From contig VFZG01000006.1 in the NCBI GenBank assembly GCA_016871275.1, positions 62,001-126,000 on the forward strand: a DNA stretch of 64,000 nucleotides. Reading direction: 5' to 3'. The translations under genes and the position numbers were made by a program. Positions 39,480-48,528 of this stretch are shown here, in pieces. This stretch comes from Acidimicrobiia bacterium. GTDB taxonomy: Bacteria; Acidobacteriota; Vicinamibacteria; Vicinamibacterales; UBA2999. Position 1 is the first letter of the stretch. Each line of letters begins with the position of its first letter. The notes beneath the pieces were generated by a model. That model saw only the letters and a list, made by a program, of their open reading frames with translations, did no database searches and was not told the origin of the DNA.

Positions 39480-40042
39480 CTACCGACGCGGCCCGGTGAG
39501 GTCCTCGAGCGGAGCGGCGGCCGCGCAGCGCGGACACTCGGAGGGCCGCCACGAATCGAACGCCGCCCGACCGGTCGACTCGATCCGCAGTCCACGCTCG
39601 GTAAAGAAGTTCGCGCCCGTTGAACCACGCACATCGAGCGCTCCGACGACGATCGGAATCGCGCCGTGGGTTTCGACCTCTCGCAGCGTCGCACGCAAGG
39701 AGGAATCAGCACTCAGTACGTCATCGACAATCGCCACCCGCTTGCCGAGCAGCGGTGGCTGGTGCCTGGCGGCAGCAGGGATTTCGGACCGAGCGTGAAG
39801 TAGAACTCGGCCCCAAGCAAGCGAGCCGGTAACTGCGCCAGGAACGCACCGCCAATCGTCGGACCGCACACGGCCGTGATGTCGTAGCGGCGCAGTGACT
39901 GAGCCAGCTGAGTGACGAAGGGATCGAGTGCGGCTTGATCGACGAACGCCGTCTCGGGGTCGTAGCAGGGCGAGCAGTGCAGCCCGGATTCCATCTGGAA
40001 GTGGCCCTTGCCAGCTCGAGCCAACTCCGGAAATGTCGTCAA
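39480..40042 (-). pseudogene. Frameshifted phosphoribosyltransferase
   Basis: One reading frame encodes the N-terminal half from ATG 40042 (TTFPELARAGKGHF to GAEFYFTLG), including CGPTIGGAFLAQ. A second frame continues with RSEIPAAARHQPPLLGKRVAIVDDVLSADSS, which contains the PRPP-binding loop (VDDVLSADSS). The switch is near 39789-39796 and fits loss of one base. The family resembles orotate-type phosphoribosyltransferases. Either a decayed gene or a sequencing error; codon use on both sides looks normal. Confidence 0.7.
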
Positions 40043-40077
40043 CCAAACGATCGTAGCGCAAGCGGCGGGGCCGGGGC

Positions 40078-40113
40078 GCAGGGATCGGGGATCAGGGATC
40101 AGGGATCAGGGGT
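40078..40113. repeat. GATCAGG heptamer array
   Basis: GATCGGG then three perfect GATCAGG units in 7-nt register (40083-40110). Read on the minus strand, it encodes the last residues (LIPDP) and stop of the CMD-like protein. Confidence 0.85.
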
Positions 40114-40595
40114 CTCGGAGTCCGTGAGTTCAGGACCATCGCCAGCAGCGCATAGTAGCCGCAAATCGCCATGGCATCCATCGTGCCCTGCTCACCAATC
40201 ACCTCGTGCGCCCTGGCGCGGAGGGCTGGCGACACGCTCCGGTCTTTGTGGAGGGCGTTGCAGATGTCGTAGACGACCTGCTCAACGTGCTCGAGGTTCG
40301 GCGGCGGCACCTGTGCCCACAGCGCGTCGATCTTCACTTGTGAGAGACCGGCCGCCAGGGCGATCGGCGCGTGAACCTCCCACTCGAACTGCTGACGCCA
40401 ACAGGCGGCCGTGACGAGAATCGCCAGTTCACTGAGCCGGGGCGGCAGCGCGCTGCGGTAACGAAGGTATTCACCGAGCGCGCTGACGCGATTCATCAGC
40501 TCCGGGCTGACCAGCAGATCGAGAAACGGCCCAAACGGCTCCACGCCGCGAACGCGCTTGAACTCTTCGATGGCGCGCAGCCGATCGGCCGTCAT
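40092..40595 (-). CDS. Carboxymuconolactone-decarboxylase-family protein
   Basis: 167-aa all-helical protein. LPPRLSELAILVTAACWRQQFEWEVHAPIAL matches the CMD core, but the CxxC pair of AhpD-type members is absent, so a redox role is unlikely. CMD relatives act on lactone or peroxide substrates; which one cannot be told. It lies 10 nt after the class V aminotransferase and ends in the repeat. The protein end is therefore probably unrelated to its fold. Confidence 0.78.
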   Translation of the reverse strand: MTADRLRAIEEFKRVRGVEPFGPFLDLLVSPELMNRVSALGEYLRYRSALPPRLSELAILVTAACWRQQFEWEVHAPIALAAGLSQVKIDALWAQVPPPNLEHVEQVVYDICNALHKDRSVSPALRARAHEVIGEQGTMDAMAICGYYALLAMVLNSRTPRPLIPDP

Positions 40596-40605
40596 CCCTG
40601 CTCCC

Positions 40606-41895
40606 TCACGCCGTCTTGGGTAGCCCGTTCTGCAGGAGATCTTCCATGGCGGCGACGAAGGTGTCGATCTCCTCGAGCGGCGTGTAGATGTTCGGCGTCA
40701 CGCGGATGCCGTTGTACTCCGGCCGGTTGATCGCCGTGGTGATGATTCGGTACTTGTCCCACATGAAGGCATTGATGCGCGCCGCGGGAATGTCCTTGAT
40801 GCCGACGCATGCCACCCCATAGACCTGGTCGAGCCCGGTGTGAATCAGCACCCGCGGGTTGGCCTTGAGCCTGTTGGCCCAGCGCAGCGTCAGGTAGCGC
40901 AATCGCGCCGCCACGCGTTCGGTGCCAATCGCCTGGTGGAACGCCAGCGCTTCGTTGAGCGCCGCCTTGGTCGCGGCCGGCGAGGTGCCAATCTCCTCGA
41001 ACTTGCGGATGTCGTTGTCGCTGCGCTCGGGCGCCGCCTGCATGGGCCACGTTCTGGCGATGCGATCCTTGCGCACGTACAGGAAGCCGGTGCCGGTCGG
41101 CGCCAGCAGCCACTTGTGAAGGCTGGTGCCGTAGTAGTCCATCTCCAGGTCGCGCAGCTTGAACGGGAAGTGCGCCGCGGCGTGCGCGCCATCGACGATG
41201 GTGATGATGCCGCGCGAGCGGGCCATGCGCGCCAGGTTCTGCACCGGGAAGATTTGTCCCGTCAGGTTGGTGATGTGGCAGAAGTGCAGCACCTTGGTGC
41301 GCGGGGTGATGGCGCCTTCCAGGATGCCGTAGAGGTTCTCACCGGTGGTCGGCACCGGGAAGTTCACCTTCTTGATGGTGATCTTGTTGCGCCGCGCGCG
41401 CTGATCCCAGGTGGTGAGCATGCGGCCGTAGTCCTGCTCGGTCGTCACCACTTCGTCGCCGGGCTCGAGGTCAATGCCGTTCTGCGCGATCTGCAGCGAC
41501 TCGCTCGAGTTGCGGGTGATCGCCATCTCTTCCGCGTCGCAGCCGAAGAAGTCGGCGAGACGGCGGCGCGCCACTTCGATGTTCCGCTCGATCAGTCCGC
41601 GGTGATACACCGGCGCCTGGTTCGAATAATCGAGGTAGCGCTTGTAGGCGTCGTGCACCACCGTCGGGCTGGGGCAGCTGTTGCCGTTGTTGAGGTTGAT
41701 CAACGACCGGTCGAGCGTGAACGCGTTCTGAATGTCGCGCCAGTAGCCCTCGTCCGCCGCGACATCGTCCGGCGAACGGGTGCCGAGGGCGCGCGACGCC
41801 TGGGCCACCGCCTCGATGCTGCTGTCCTTGACGATGAACGCGGCCGCGCCGGCTGCGCCGGCCGCACGAAGAAATGCCCGCCGATTGCTTTTCAT
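40606..41895 (-). CDS. Tat-exported class V aminotransferase-like PLP enzyme
   Basis: 429 aa from ATG 41895, preceded by GGAGG at 6 nt. The N-terminus is a twin-arginine signal (NRRAFLRAAG followed by an Ala-rich h-region), so the folded, cofactor-loaded protein is sent to the periplasm. The PLP lysine is in YYGTSLHKWLLAPTGTG; FVDGAHAAAH-type motif appears as TIVDGAHAAAH. It resembles isopenicillin-N-epimerase/cysteine-desulfurase-like members. The substrate is unknown. Confidence 0.85.
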   Translation of the reverse strand: MKSNRRAFLRAAGAAGAAAFIVKDSSIEAVAQASRALGTRSPDDVAADEGYWRDIQNAFTLDRSLINLNNGNSCPSPTVVHDAYKRYLDYSNQAPVYHRGLIERNIEVARRRLADFFGCDAEEMAITRNSSESLQIAQNGIDLEPGDEVVTTEQDYGRMLTTWDQRARRNKITIKKVNFPVPTTGENLYGILEGAITPRTKVLHFCHITNLTGQIFPVQNLARMARSRGIITIVDGAHAAAHFPFKLRDLEMDYYGTSLHKWLLAPTGTGFLYVRKDRIARTWPMQAAPERSDNDIRKFEEIGTSPAATKAALNEALAFHQAIGTERVAARLRYLTLRWANRLKANPRVLIHTGLDQVYGVACVGIKDIPAARINAFMWDKYRIITTAINRPEYNGIRVTPNIYTPLEEIDTFVAAMEDLLQNGLPKTA

Positions 41896-41942
41896 GGATG
41901 CCTCCAGGACGGCATGATTATATGCCTCCATGCGCGCGTCGA

Positions 41943-41971
41943 TTGGCCGCAGCATACGTCAGGAGTAGAAT
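41943..41971 (+). promoter_or_regulatory. Leaderless-type promoter of the M28 peptidase
   Basis: -35 TTGGCC (41943-41948), 17-nt spacer, -10 TAGAAT (41966-41971); ATG begins at 41979, so the transcript would start at or next to the A of the start codon. Confidence 0.5.
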
Positions 41972-41978
41972 CCGGCCC

Positions 41979-43469
41979 ATGAAGCAGATCTCTCTCGCTC
42001 TGTTCGCTGTGGCTGCGCTCTGTATCGCCCGCGCCGACGCCGCCTCCGGCAGCGAAGGCGGGCAGGATCGCGCCGACTTCGGCATCATCGAGAAGATCAA
42101 GGCGGAGGGGACGGAGCGCTCGAAGATTCTCGAGACGTTCGACTACCTCACCACCGTGATCGGGCCGCGCCTCACCAACTCGCCCGCGCACAAGCGCGCG
42201 GTCGCGTGGACGCAGGACCAGATGAAGGCCATGGGGCTCACCGGCGTCCGAACCGAAAGCTTCGAGTTCGGGCGCGGCTGGACGCTCAACAAGCTCACCA
42301 TCGAAATGGTTGAACCGCGCTACATGCCGCTGATCGGCTACACGCGGGGCTGGGCGCCGTCGACACCCGGCCGCATCGTGGCGACGCCGGTGTGGCTGCC
42401 GGGACTCGAGGAGGCCGCGGTGAAGGCACAGGCGGGCACGCTGAAGGGCGCCCTGCTCTTCACGAGCCCGATCCAGCAGTACGCCATTCGCGCGGATCGG
42501 CCGGCGGCCAGCGGCGACCTGAAGCCGCCGTCGCCGCGGCCGGCCGGCCCGCCGCAGCTGAACGCCGAGCGCATGGCGATCCTGAAGGCCGAGGGCGTTG
42601 CGGTCACGCTCGAACCCAACATCGGCGAGCACGGCACGGTCTTCGTCACCGGGCGCGACATGGGGCCGAACGCGGTAACGTCGATCGTGCTCGCGTCGGA
42701 GCACTACAACCTCGTCGCGCGCATGCTGCAGCAGAAGATCCCGGTGAAGCTCGCCGTCGAGGTGCGGTCGACATTCAATGACGATGACCGGAACACGCAG
42801 AATGTGATCGGCGAGATCGAGGGCACCGACAACGCCGTGAAGGACGAAATCGTCATGGTCGGTGCGCACCTTGATTCGTGGCACACCGCCACCGGCGCCA
42901 CCGACAACGCGGACGGCAGTGCCACGGTGCTCGAGGCGATGCGGATTCTCAAGGCGCTCAACGTCCGGCCGAGGCGGACGATCCGCGCCGCGCTCTGGGC
43001 GGGCGAGGAACAGGGACTGCTCGGGTCCAGGGCCTACGTCGCCCGCCATCTCGCCGGCGACAAGAACAAGGCCGCGCGCGATAAGTTCTCCGTCTACTTC
43101 AACCTCGACAACGGGTTTCCGCCAATCAGCGGCTTCTACATGGAAGGCAACGAGCCGGCGCGCCTGATCATGGCCGAGTGGCTCAAGCCGTTTGCGGCAC
43201 TCGGCGCGATCATGCCGTCGCCCGGACACATTGGCGCCACCGATCACCTGTCGTTCCTCGACGTCGGTGTGCCCGGCTTCCAGGCCGTGCAGGAGTACAT
43301 CACCTACGACGTCCGCACGCATCACACGAACGTCGACTTCGCGGAGCGCATCGAGCCGGCGGCGTTGAAGCAGGCGGCCACGGTGATGGCCGGTGTGCTG
43401 TATCAGGCGGCCATGCGTGAAGCAACCTTTCCGAAGCCGGCGCCGAAACCGGCCAAGCCGGCTCAGTAG
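41979..43469 (+). CDS. Secreted M28-family metallopeptidase
   Basis: 496 aa. Signal peptide (residues 1-22), a helical N-terminal region, a PA-like insertion with TSPIQQ, then the Zn-aminopeptidase domain. Zn ligands and catalytic residues are seen in AHLDSWHTATGATDNADGS (His, Asp) and WAGEEQGLLGS (Glu); YDVRTHHTNVD holds a late His. Exported aminopeptidase or carboxypeptidase of peptide scavenging; related to bacterial glutamate carboxypeptidase/aminopeptidase. It is transcribed divergently from the Tat enzyme. Confidence 0.9.
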   Translation: MKQISLALFAVAALCIARADAASGSEGGQDRADFGIIEKIKAEGTERSKILETFDYLTTVIGPRLTNSPAHKRAVAWTQDQMKAMGLTGVRTESFEFGRGWTLNKLTIEMVEPRYMPLIGYTRGWAPSTPGRIVATPVWLPGLEEAAVKAQAGTLKGALLFTSPIQQYAIRADRPAASGDLKPPSPRPAGPPQLNAERMAILKAEGVAVTLEPNIGEHGTVFVTGRDMGPNAVTSIVLASEHYNLVARMLQQKIPVKLAVEVRSTFNDDDRNTQNVIGEIEGTDNAVKDEIVMVGAHLDSWHTATGATDNADGSATVLEAMRILKALNVRPRRTIRAALWAGEEQGLLGSRAYVARHLAGDKNKAARDKFSVYFNLDNGFPPISGFYMEGNEPARLIMAEWLKPFAALGAIMPSPGHIGATDHLSFLDVGVPGFQAVQEYITYDVRTHHTNVDFAERIEPAALKQAATVMAGVLYQAAMREATFPKPAPKPAKPAQ

Positions 43470-43483
43470 GCGCCGACGAAACG

Positions 43484-43513
43484 CTGACGCAACCGGCGAA
43501 ACTCCCGTAGTAT
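43484..43513 (+). promoter_or_regulatory. Leaderless-type promoter of the esterase
   Basis: -35 CTGACG (43484-43489), 18-nt spacer, -10 TAGTAT (43508-43513), then 8 nt to ATG 43522. Confidence 0.45.
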
Positions 43514-43521
43514 GGGCCGCG

Positions 43522-44253
43522 ATGACGGCCCGATTCCTGACTGCATTGATCGTGGCGGGCGCGCTCGCGCACGGCGCCACGGTTTCAGCCCAGCCGCTGC
43601 CGACCGCCAGAGGCATCCATCCGCTGGAGACCGATGTTCCGGATGTTGGACGGGTGCTGTTCGCCGTGTCGGTCCCCAACGGGTACGATGCCGCGACAGC
43701 GGTCCCACTCGTGCTCGTCCTTCATCCTGGCGGCCAGCGGCCGCGCCATTACGGCCAACAGTTCATGCGCGCGGTGGTCGGGCCGGCGCTGCAATCGATG
43801 CGGGCGATCATGATCGCACCCGATTGCCCGGCACGCGCCTGGTCCGATCCCGAATGCGACAAGGCCGTCGTCAGCCTGATGGATCGGGCGGTGAAGGCCT
43901 ACCACATCGACCGCAAGCGCGTGCTGGTGGTTGGTTTCAGCATGGGCGGTCGCGGCGCGTGGCATATGGCCGCCAGACATGCGGACATCTTTACCGCCGC
44001 CATCCCCATGGCGGCCTCGGCGCGCGGGCTGACCATCGACGAGCTCGGCAGGCAGCCGACCTACGTCATTCACAGCCGCGCGGACGAAGTGGTGCCCTTC
44101 GAGCCGGCCGAAGAGCTCGCCCAGGAGTTGAAGAAGCTGAAACGGAACGTTCACTTCGAAGCGCTCGACGACCTGACGCATTTCGAGATGGCCAGTTACG
44201 TCGAGGCGCTCAGGGACGCTGGACGATGGGTCACCGAGCGGTGGAAGGAATAG
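43522..44253 (+). CDS. Secreted alpha/beta hydrolase (esterase/LpqC-like)
   Basis: 243 aa. Signal peptide ends at VSAQ. The hydrolase fold has VLVLHPGGQRPRHYG (oxyanion loop), nucleophile GFSMGGRGAW (Ser about residue 139), acid in HSRADEVVPF and the histidine in LTHFEM. Resembles periplasmic phospholipase/carboxylesterases and feruloyl-esterase-type proteins. The stop TAG is the first element of the GATCAGG repeat. Confidence 0.8.
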   Translation: MTARFLTALIVAGALAHGATVSAQPLPTARGIHPLETDVPDVGRVLFAVSVPNGYDAATAVPLVLVLHPGGQRPRHYGQQFMRAVVGPALQSMRAIMIAPDCPARAWSDPECDKAVVSLMDRAVKAYHIDRKRVLVVGFSMGGRGAWHMAARHADIFTAAIPMAASARGLTIDELGRQPTYVIHSRADEVVPFEPAEELAQELKKLKRNVHFEALDDLTHFEMASYVEALRDAGRWVTERWKE

Positions 44254-44268
44254 GATCAGGGATCAGGG
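44251..44268. repeat. GATCAGG repeat joining two genes
   Basis: TAG then two GATCAGG units ending directly at the ATG of the next gene; the GGATCAGGG segment may act as a ribosome site though it is very close. Confidence 0.7.
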
Positions 44269-45738
44269 ATGCATACCGGCTCTTATATCAACGGCAAGTG
44301 GTTCCACCCGTCGTCCAATCAAATCAGCCGCAACATCAATCCGGCCGACACCTCCGACGTGATCGCGGAGTTCCCGCTGGCGACGGCTGGCGAGGTCCAA
44401 GCGGCGATTGACGCGGCCATGGCGGCACAGCCGGCGTGGCGGAAGACGCCCGGCCCCGAGCGGGGGCGCGTGCTGTGGATGGCGGCGGACATCGCCAGAA
44501 GGCGCGTGGACGAGATCGCGCACACGCTGACGCGCGAAGAGGGCAAGATTCTCAAGGAAGCCAGGGGCGAAGTGCTGAAAGGCATTTCGCTGCTCGAGTA
44601 CTACGCCGGTGAAGGCTTTCGCATGCACGGCAAGACGCTGCCGTCGGAATCGCGCGACACCTTCACCTACACGCTGCGCCAGCCGCTCGGCTGCGTGGGC
44701 TTGATCGCGCCGTGGAATTTCCCCTGGGCGATTCCGGTGTGGAAGAGCGCGCCGGCGATCGTCTCGGGCAATGCCGTGGTGTTCAAACCCGCTGAATTGA
44801 CGCCCGCGACGTCGGCGCTGCTGACCGAGATCTACGAGGAGGCCGGACTCCCGCCCGGCATTTTCAACATGGTGGTGGGCCGAGGCTCGGTGGTCGGCGA
44901 TGCCATGGTGGCGGCGCCGGAATTGCGCGCGATCTCGTTCACCGGCTCGAACGCGATCGGCAACGCGTTGTACGTGAAGGCGGCACAGCGCGGCGCCAAG
45001 GTCACCTGCGAAATGGGCGGCAAGAACGCGGTCATCGTGATGCCCGACGCGGACCTGGACAAGGCCGCGGTGGCGATTCACGGCGGCGCGTTCGGGTCGA
45101 CCGGTCAGCGTTGCACGGCCACCTCGCGAGTGATTGCACACCCGGATGTCAAATCGAAGCTGGTCGATCGTCTCGTGGCCATGGCCGAACAGATCCGGCT
45201 CGGGCCGGGACTTGATGCCGCCTCCGACATGGGGCCGTCGGTCGACGAGAAGCAGTGGTCGACGGTGATGGACTACGTCGGCGTCGGCAAGTCCGAAGGC
45301 GCGAAGTTGCTGACGGGCGGGGGCCGTCCCGACACGCTCAAGCAGGGCTACTTCGTGCAGCCAACGATTTTCGACGGCGTCACGCCATCGATGCGCATCT
45401 TCAGGGAAGAGATCTTCGGGCCGGTCCTGGCGGTCGCCACCGCGAACACCCTCGAAGAGGCACTCCGCTTGGCCAACGGAGTCGAGTACGGTTTGACGAC
45501 GTCGATCTTCACCGAGAACATTTCGTCGGTGATGACGTTCATCGAGGACGTGGAGACCGGCATGGTGCACGTCAACGAGCCGACGATCGGCGGCGAGGCG
45601 CAACTGCCGTTCGGCGGTACCAAGTCGACCGGCGTCGGCGAGCGCGAGATGGCGGAAGAGGGATTGAACTTCTTTACGGAGATCAAGACCGTCTTCATCA
45701 ACTATTCGGGCAACGCCGAACGATCGATGACGCGGTAG
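44269..45738 (+). CDS. NAD(P)-dependent aldehyde dehydrogenase
   Basis: 489 aa. Catalytic Cys282 in [12 protein letters not shown], Glu248 in [11 protein letters not shown], Rossmann [12 protein letters not shown] and the [12 protein letters not shown] motif place it in the ALDH superfamily, near 2,5-dioxovalerate/succinate-semialdehyde enzymes. Cytoplasmic. Neighbours (peptidase, esterase) suggest a general catabolic role; the true aldehyde is unknown. Confidence 0.9.
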   Translation: MHTGSYINGKWFHPSSNQISRNINPADTSDVIAEFPLATAGEVQAAIDAAMAAQPAWRKTPGPERGRVLWMAADIARRRVDEIAHTLTREEGKILKEARGEVLKGISLLEYYAGEGFRMHGKTLPSESRDTFTYTLRQPLGCVGLIAPWNFPWAIPVWKSAPAIVSGNAVVFKPAELTPATSALLTEIYEEAGLPPGIFNMVVGRGSVVGDAMVAAPELRAISFTGSNAIGNALYVKAAQRGAKVTCEMGGKNAVIVMPDADLDKAAVAIHGGAFGSTGQRCTATSRVIAHPDVKSKLVDRLVAMAEQIRLGPGLDAASDMGPSVDEKQWSTVMDYVGVGKSEGAKLLTGGGRPDTLKQGYFVQPTIFDGVTPSMRIFREEIFGPVLAVATANTLEEALRLANGVEYGLTTSIFTENISSVMTFIEDVETGMVHVNEPTIGGEAQLPFGGTKSTGVGEREMAEEGLNFFTEIKTVFINYSGNAERSMTR

Positions 45739-45805
45739 GGCTACACGGGCTACGGGCTACGGGGTGCGGGCTAACGGCTATGCGCTGTCCGTAGCCCGTA
45801 GTCCT
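45735..45805. repeat. Heptamer hairpin (GGGCTAC arms) between convergent genes
   Basis: Left arm GGGCTACGGGCTACGG (45747-45762) is the reverse complement of CCGTAGCCCGTAGTCC (45789-45804) in 15 of 16 positions. Further GGGCTAC/CGGCTAT units surround it. The ALDH TAG stop opens the left side and the next minus gene ends 2 bp beyond the right arm. Confidence 0.85.
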
Positions 45806-46792
45806 TCACTTCACCTGAACGACCACGTCCTTGTAGGTGTTGAGGGCGCCGTCCGAGGCCATGCAGCGAATCGTGTACTGCCCGGGATCCTCGAAGGTGA
45901 CGTTCACCTGATACCGGCCGTCTGGCGGCACGGCGGGCGCCATCCAGCGCGGCGCCCAGGGCGAGTTGGCGCCGGCGCGGGTGTCTTCCCACACTTTGGC
46001 CTGGCGCGGCGTGAACGAGACGCGGCCGGCACCTCGATAGACAAAGCACGAATGACGCAGACCGGTCTGGCTGCCGACGGTAATCGCCGACGGCGGACGC
46101 TGCGCCGCCGCATCGAAGGCCATCGTGCCGCGCGGCACGGTCACCGGCGTGCCGTTGGTCGCGCGCGCGCGAGCCGCGGCAATGCGCTCCGACTCACGCG
46201 AGTCCGGACCGAAGCGCGGACGCGGGACGCCGTCGTCTTTCGCGATCGCAACCAGCGTCAACGGCTGCCCGATCTGCGCGCGCCGCTCACCGGTATCGAT
46301 GGTGATCTCCGGCGCGACGTTGGCGCGAATCTGCGGGCTGCTGAAGCCGGCGCCGAGCGCGCCCTGCTCCGACGCCTGGACCATGTTGTCGACCATCGAG
46401 TCTTCCCGCAGGGTCGCATACGCTCGTTCCGTCTTGCCGCGGGTCGTCAGCGTCCAGATCAGCTCCTTGTCGCCCCAGTCCTTGGGCACGCGCACCGTGA
46501 ACACGAAGCGGTTGCGGCGCGGCATGAAGCGCGTCGGCTGCCCCTGGTCGCAGGGACCCGGCGACATGCAGTTGTCCGGGCCAATCGGAACGTTGAGCTC
46601 TTCCTCCCAGTTCCGGTTCATGTAGCCGAACATCATGTTGAACGACCCGTCGTCGTTCTTCTCCCAGCCCTCGAAGGCCGGCGAGGCGTTCTGTCCGGAT
46701 GAGTAGGAGAGGGACTGGGTGCTCGCCGTCTGCACGGCGAGCACCACCAGCGTGAGCCCGAAGACGACCTTGAAGGTGACTGCTCGAAGCAT
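45806..46792 (-). CDS. Secreted protein of unknown function, partner of the copper/cytochrome protein
   Basis: 328 aa with a signal peptide (residues 1-25, AVQTASTQS). The body begins with FEGWEKNDDGSFNMMFGYMNRNWEEELNVP and ends in an Ig-like region (YTIRCMASDGALNTYKDVVV) resembling a PKD or cadherin-type beta sandwich. I recognise no catalytic motif. It is 11 nt behind the cytochrome c/copper gene, so both are probably cotranscribed and exported together. Confidence 0.65.
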   Translation of the reverse strand: MLRAVTFKVVFGLTLVVLAVQTASTQSLSYSSGQNASPAFEGWEKNDDGSFNMMFGYMNRNWEEELNVPIGPDNCMSPGPCDQGQPTRFMPRRNRFVFTVRVPKDWGDKELIWTLTTRGKTERAYATLREDSMVDNMVQASEQGALGAGFSSPQIRANVAPEITIDTGERRAQIGQPLTLVAIAKDDGVPRPRFGPDSRESERIAAARARATNGTPVTVPRGTMAFDAAAQRPPSAITVGSQTGLRHSCFVYRGAGRVSFTPRQAKVWEDTRAGANSPWAPRWMAPAVPPDGRYQVNVTFEDPGQYTIRCMASDGALNTYKDVVVQVK

Positions 46793-46803
46793 CGTTGGTG
46801 AGC

Positions 46804-48276
46804 CTATTGCTGTTGACCCGCGGCGGTCGGCTTGGCCATCGGGGGAATGACGTTGCACAGCGGACAGCCGAGAATCACGTCGGGACGATTCGGGCCGAGA
46901 CGTTCGCGACGCCTGGCCATCTCGTCCTGGAACTCCTGATCGCTCAGCGGCATGATCTGCCCGAGGTCGATGAACATGTTGGCGATCGACCGGTTGCCCG
47001 AGCCCTGCCAGTTGCGCGGATCCGGGATGTTCTTGTTGTTCGGCGTGTTGTCCATGTAGCCGATGATGTGCAGGATGGTGCCGCGCGGCAGGATCGGCGC
47101 GTAATCGTCGTGATACTCGTACTGGCGGACCCAGTTGTGATCGTAGCCGGCACAGGTCAGCGTCTGGATGTTGAAGCCCCAGATCGCCTCAAGGCACATG
47201 CGCTGACCCGGCGCGTGCAGGTGCGGCTCGAAGGTGACGACCTTCGCCGGCTGCTGCAGCACTTCGTAGGCATGGAGCTGCTGGTTGGCTTCGTTCGGCT
47301 TGATGTCGATGTCGAGCGCGTTGGCGAGGTTGTGCAGCGTGGTGCGCTTCTTCGGCTTGTAGCCGACCGGGTGGAACTTGAAGCCGAACAGCAGCTTCGA
47401 TTTCACGTCCTGGCCCCCGGCGTGCAGGTGCGCCGACTGGTAAATGATGCTCGAGCCGGCCTTCAACAGGCGTCCGGCATCGTCATCGAAGATGTCGGCG
47501 TTGCGGCCCACTTCGTGCACCGGCCAGCCGACGGCGCCATCGGTGACTGAGGCTTCGAGCGGCTCGCCCTGCTCATCCACCGGCGCGGTGGCCCAAATCA
47601 GGTGGTGCCACACGTAGCGCTGGCCGACGGTCTGGCGCGCGGCGTCGCCGCCGGCCACGTTGTTGACTTCGCGAATCTCGACCGACTTCACGTAGCGGTC
47701 TTCGGCGGTCGGCAGCCTGGTCGGCGGGAACTCGCCCCACCAGTCGGGCGTGTTTGCCTTGACCAGGACCTCGGGGCTTTCGACGATCAGGTCCGGCTCG
47801 CCGGCGTGCCACGAGGCGCCCGACGGGAACACCAGCGGCTTCGGCATGTCGGCCGGGTTGCCGCGCGGCGCGCCGGTGTCGGCCCACCTGGCGATCTTGG
47901 CGACCTCCTCGTCGCTGAGCGACGGGTCGTTCTTGTAGTGCTGAATGCCGATGTTCTTCTCGATGTACCAGGGCGGCATGGCGCCGGCCTTGTCGCGAAT
48001 CGCGGTCCGCGCCTTCATCGAGCGCGCCCACGGCCGCGCATCCTCGTAGGTGAGGAGCGACATCGGCGCGACCTGCCCCGGCCGATGGCAGTTCTGGCAG
48101 CTGCGCTGCAGAATCGGCGCAATGTCCTTGGTGAAGGTCACCTCCTGCTTGTCCACCGCGGCGCTCTGCGCGGAGGTGGATTGCTCGGCGCTGACCGACG
48201 CCGCGTTGAAAGACGCTGCCCCCACCATGACCGTTCCGGCCAAGAGAAACAGGCCGAAATGCTTTCCAATCGCCAT
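46804..48276 (-). CDS. Exported cytochrome c/type-II-copper monooxygenase-like protein
   Basis: 490 aa from ATG 48276 (AAGGAG at 6 nt); the longer frame runs through a shadow of the MoxR gene. Signal peptide, then one c-type heme motif CQNCH (Cys60, Cys63, His64) in a cytochrome c-like domain. The C-terminal half is rich in histidine pairs (VWHHLIWA, QSAHLHAGGQ, PHLHAPGQ) as in ascorbate-dependent copper type II monooxygenases. A periplasmic redox enzyme is likely; the reaction is unknown. Confidence 0.75.
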   Translation of the reverse strand: MAIGKHFGLFLLAGTVMVGAASFNAASVSAEQSTSAQSAAVDKQEVTFTKDIAPILQRSCQNCHRPGQVAPMSLLTYEDARPWARSMKARTAIRDKAGAMPPWYIEKNIGIQHYKNDPSLSDEEVAKIARWADTGAPRGNPADMPKPLVFPSGASWHAGEPDLIVESPEVLVKANTPDWWGEFPPTRLPTAEDRYVKSVEIREVNNVAGGDAARQTVGQRYVWHHLIWATAPVDEQGEPLEASVTDGAVGWPVHEVGRNADIFDDDAGRLLKAGSSIIYQSAHLHAGGQDVKSKLLFGFKFHPVGYKPKKRTTLHNLANALDIDIKPNEANQQLHAYEVLQQPAKVVTFEPHLHAPGQRMCLEAIWGFNIQTLTCAGYDHNWVRQYEYHDDYAPILPRGTILHIIGYMDNTPNNKNIPDPRNWQGSGNRSIANMFIDLGQIMPLSDQEFQDEMARRRERLGPNRPDVILGCPLCNVIPPMAKPTAAGQQQ

Positions 48277-48528
48277 CGCGATCTCCTTGGGAATCCCGAA
48301 CTTTGGAACCACCAGTTTACCCCTACGGACGCAGTAAGTCTCGCGTTCCCGGATTGAAGCCTCCGTCCCGCCTTGCGTCCCCACGGAAATCGCGACGCTA
48401 TCCTGCGGGATTTTCGCTGGAATTTTGCCGTAGCGCCTCTTTTGCCGCGCGCCGCGCGACGGAGTCGGGATACGATTACCGCTTCTGCCGCGCGGCGCGC
48501 GGCCCAGGGAATCATTCAAGGCGGACAC

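Noticed and set aside
48277-48528. Promoters in the gap between the cytochrome/copper gene and moxR
   Set aside because: TAAACT (minus) and TACGAT (plus) hexamers occur but neither has a supporting -35; nothing firm to report.
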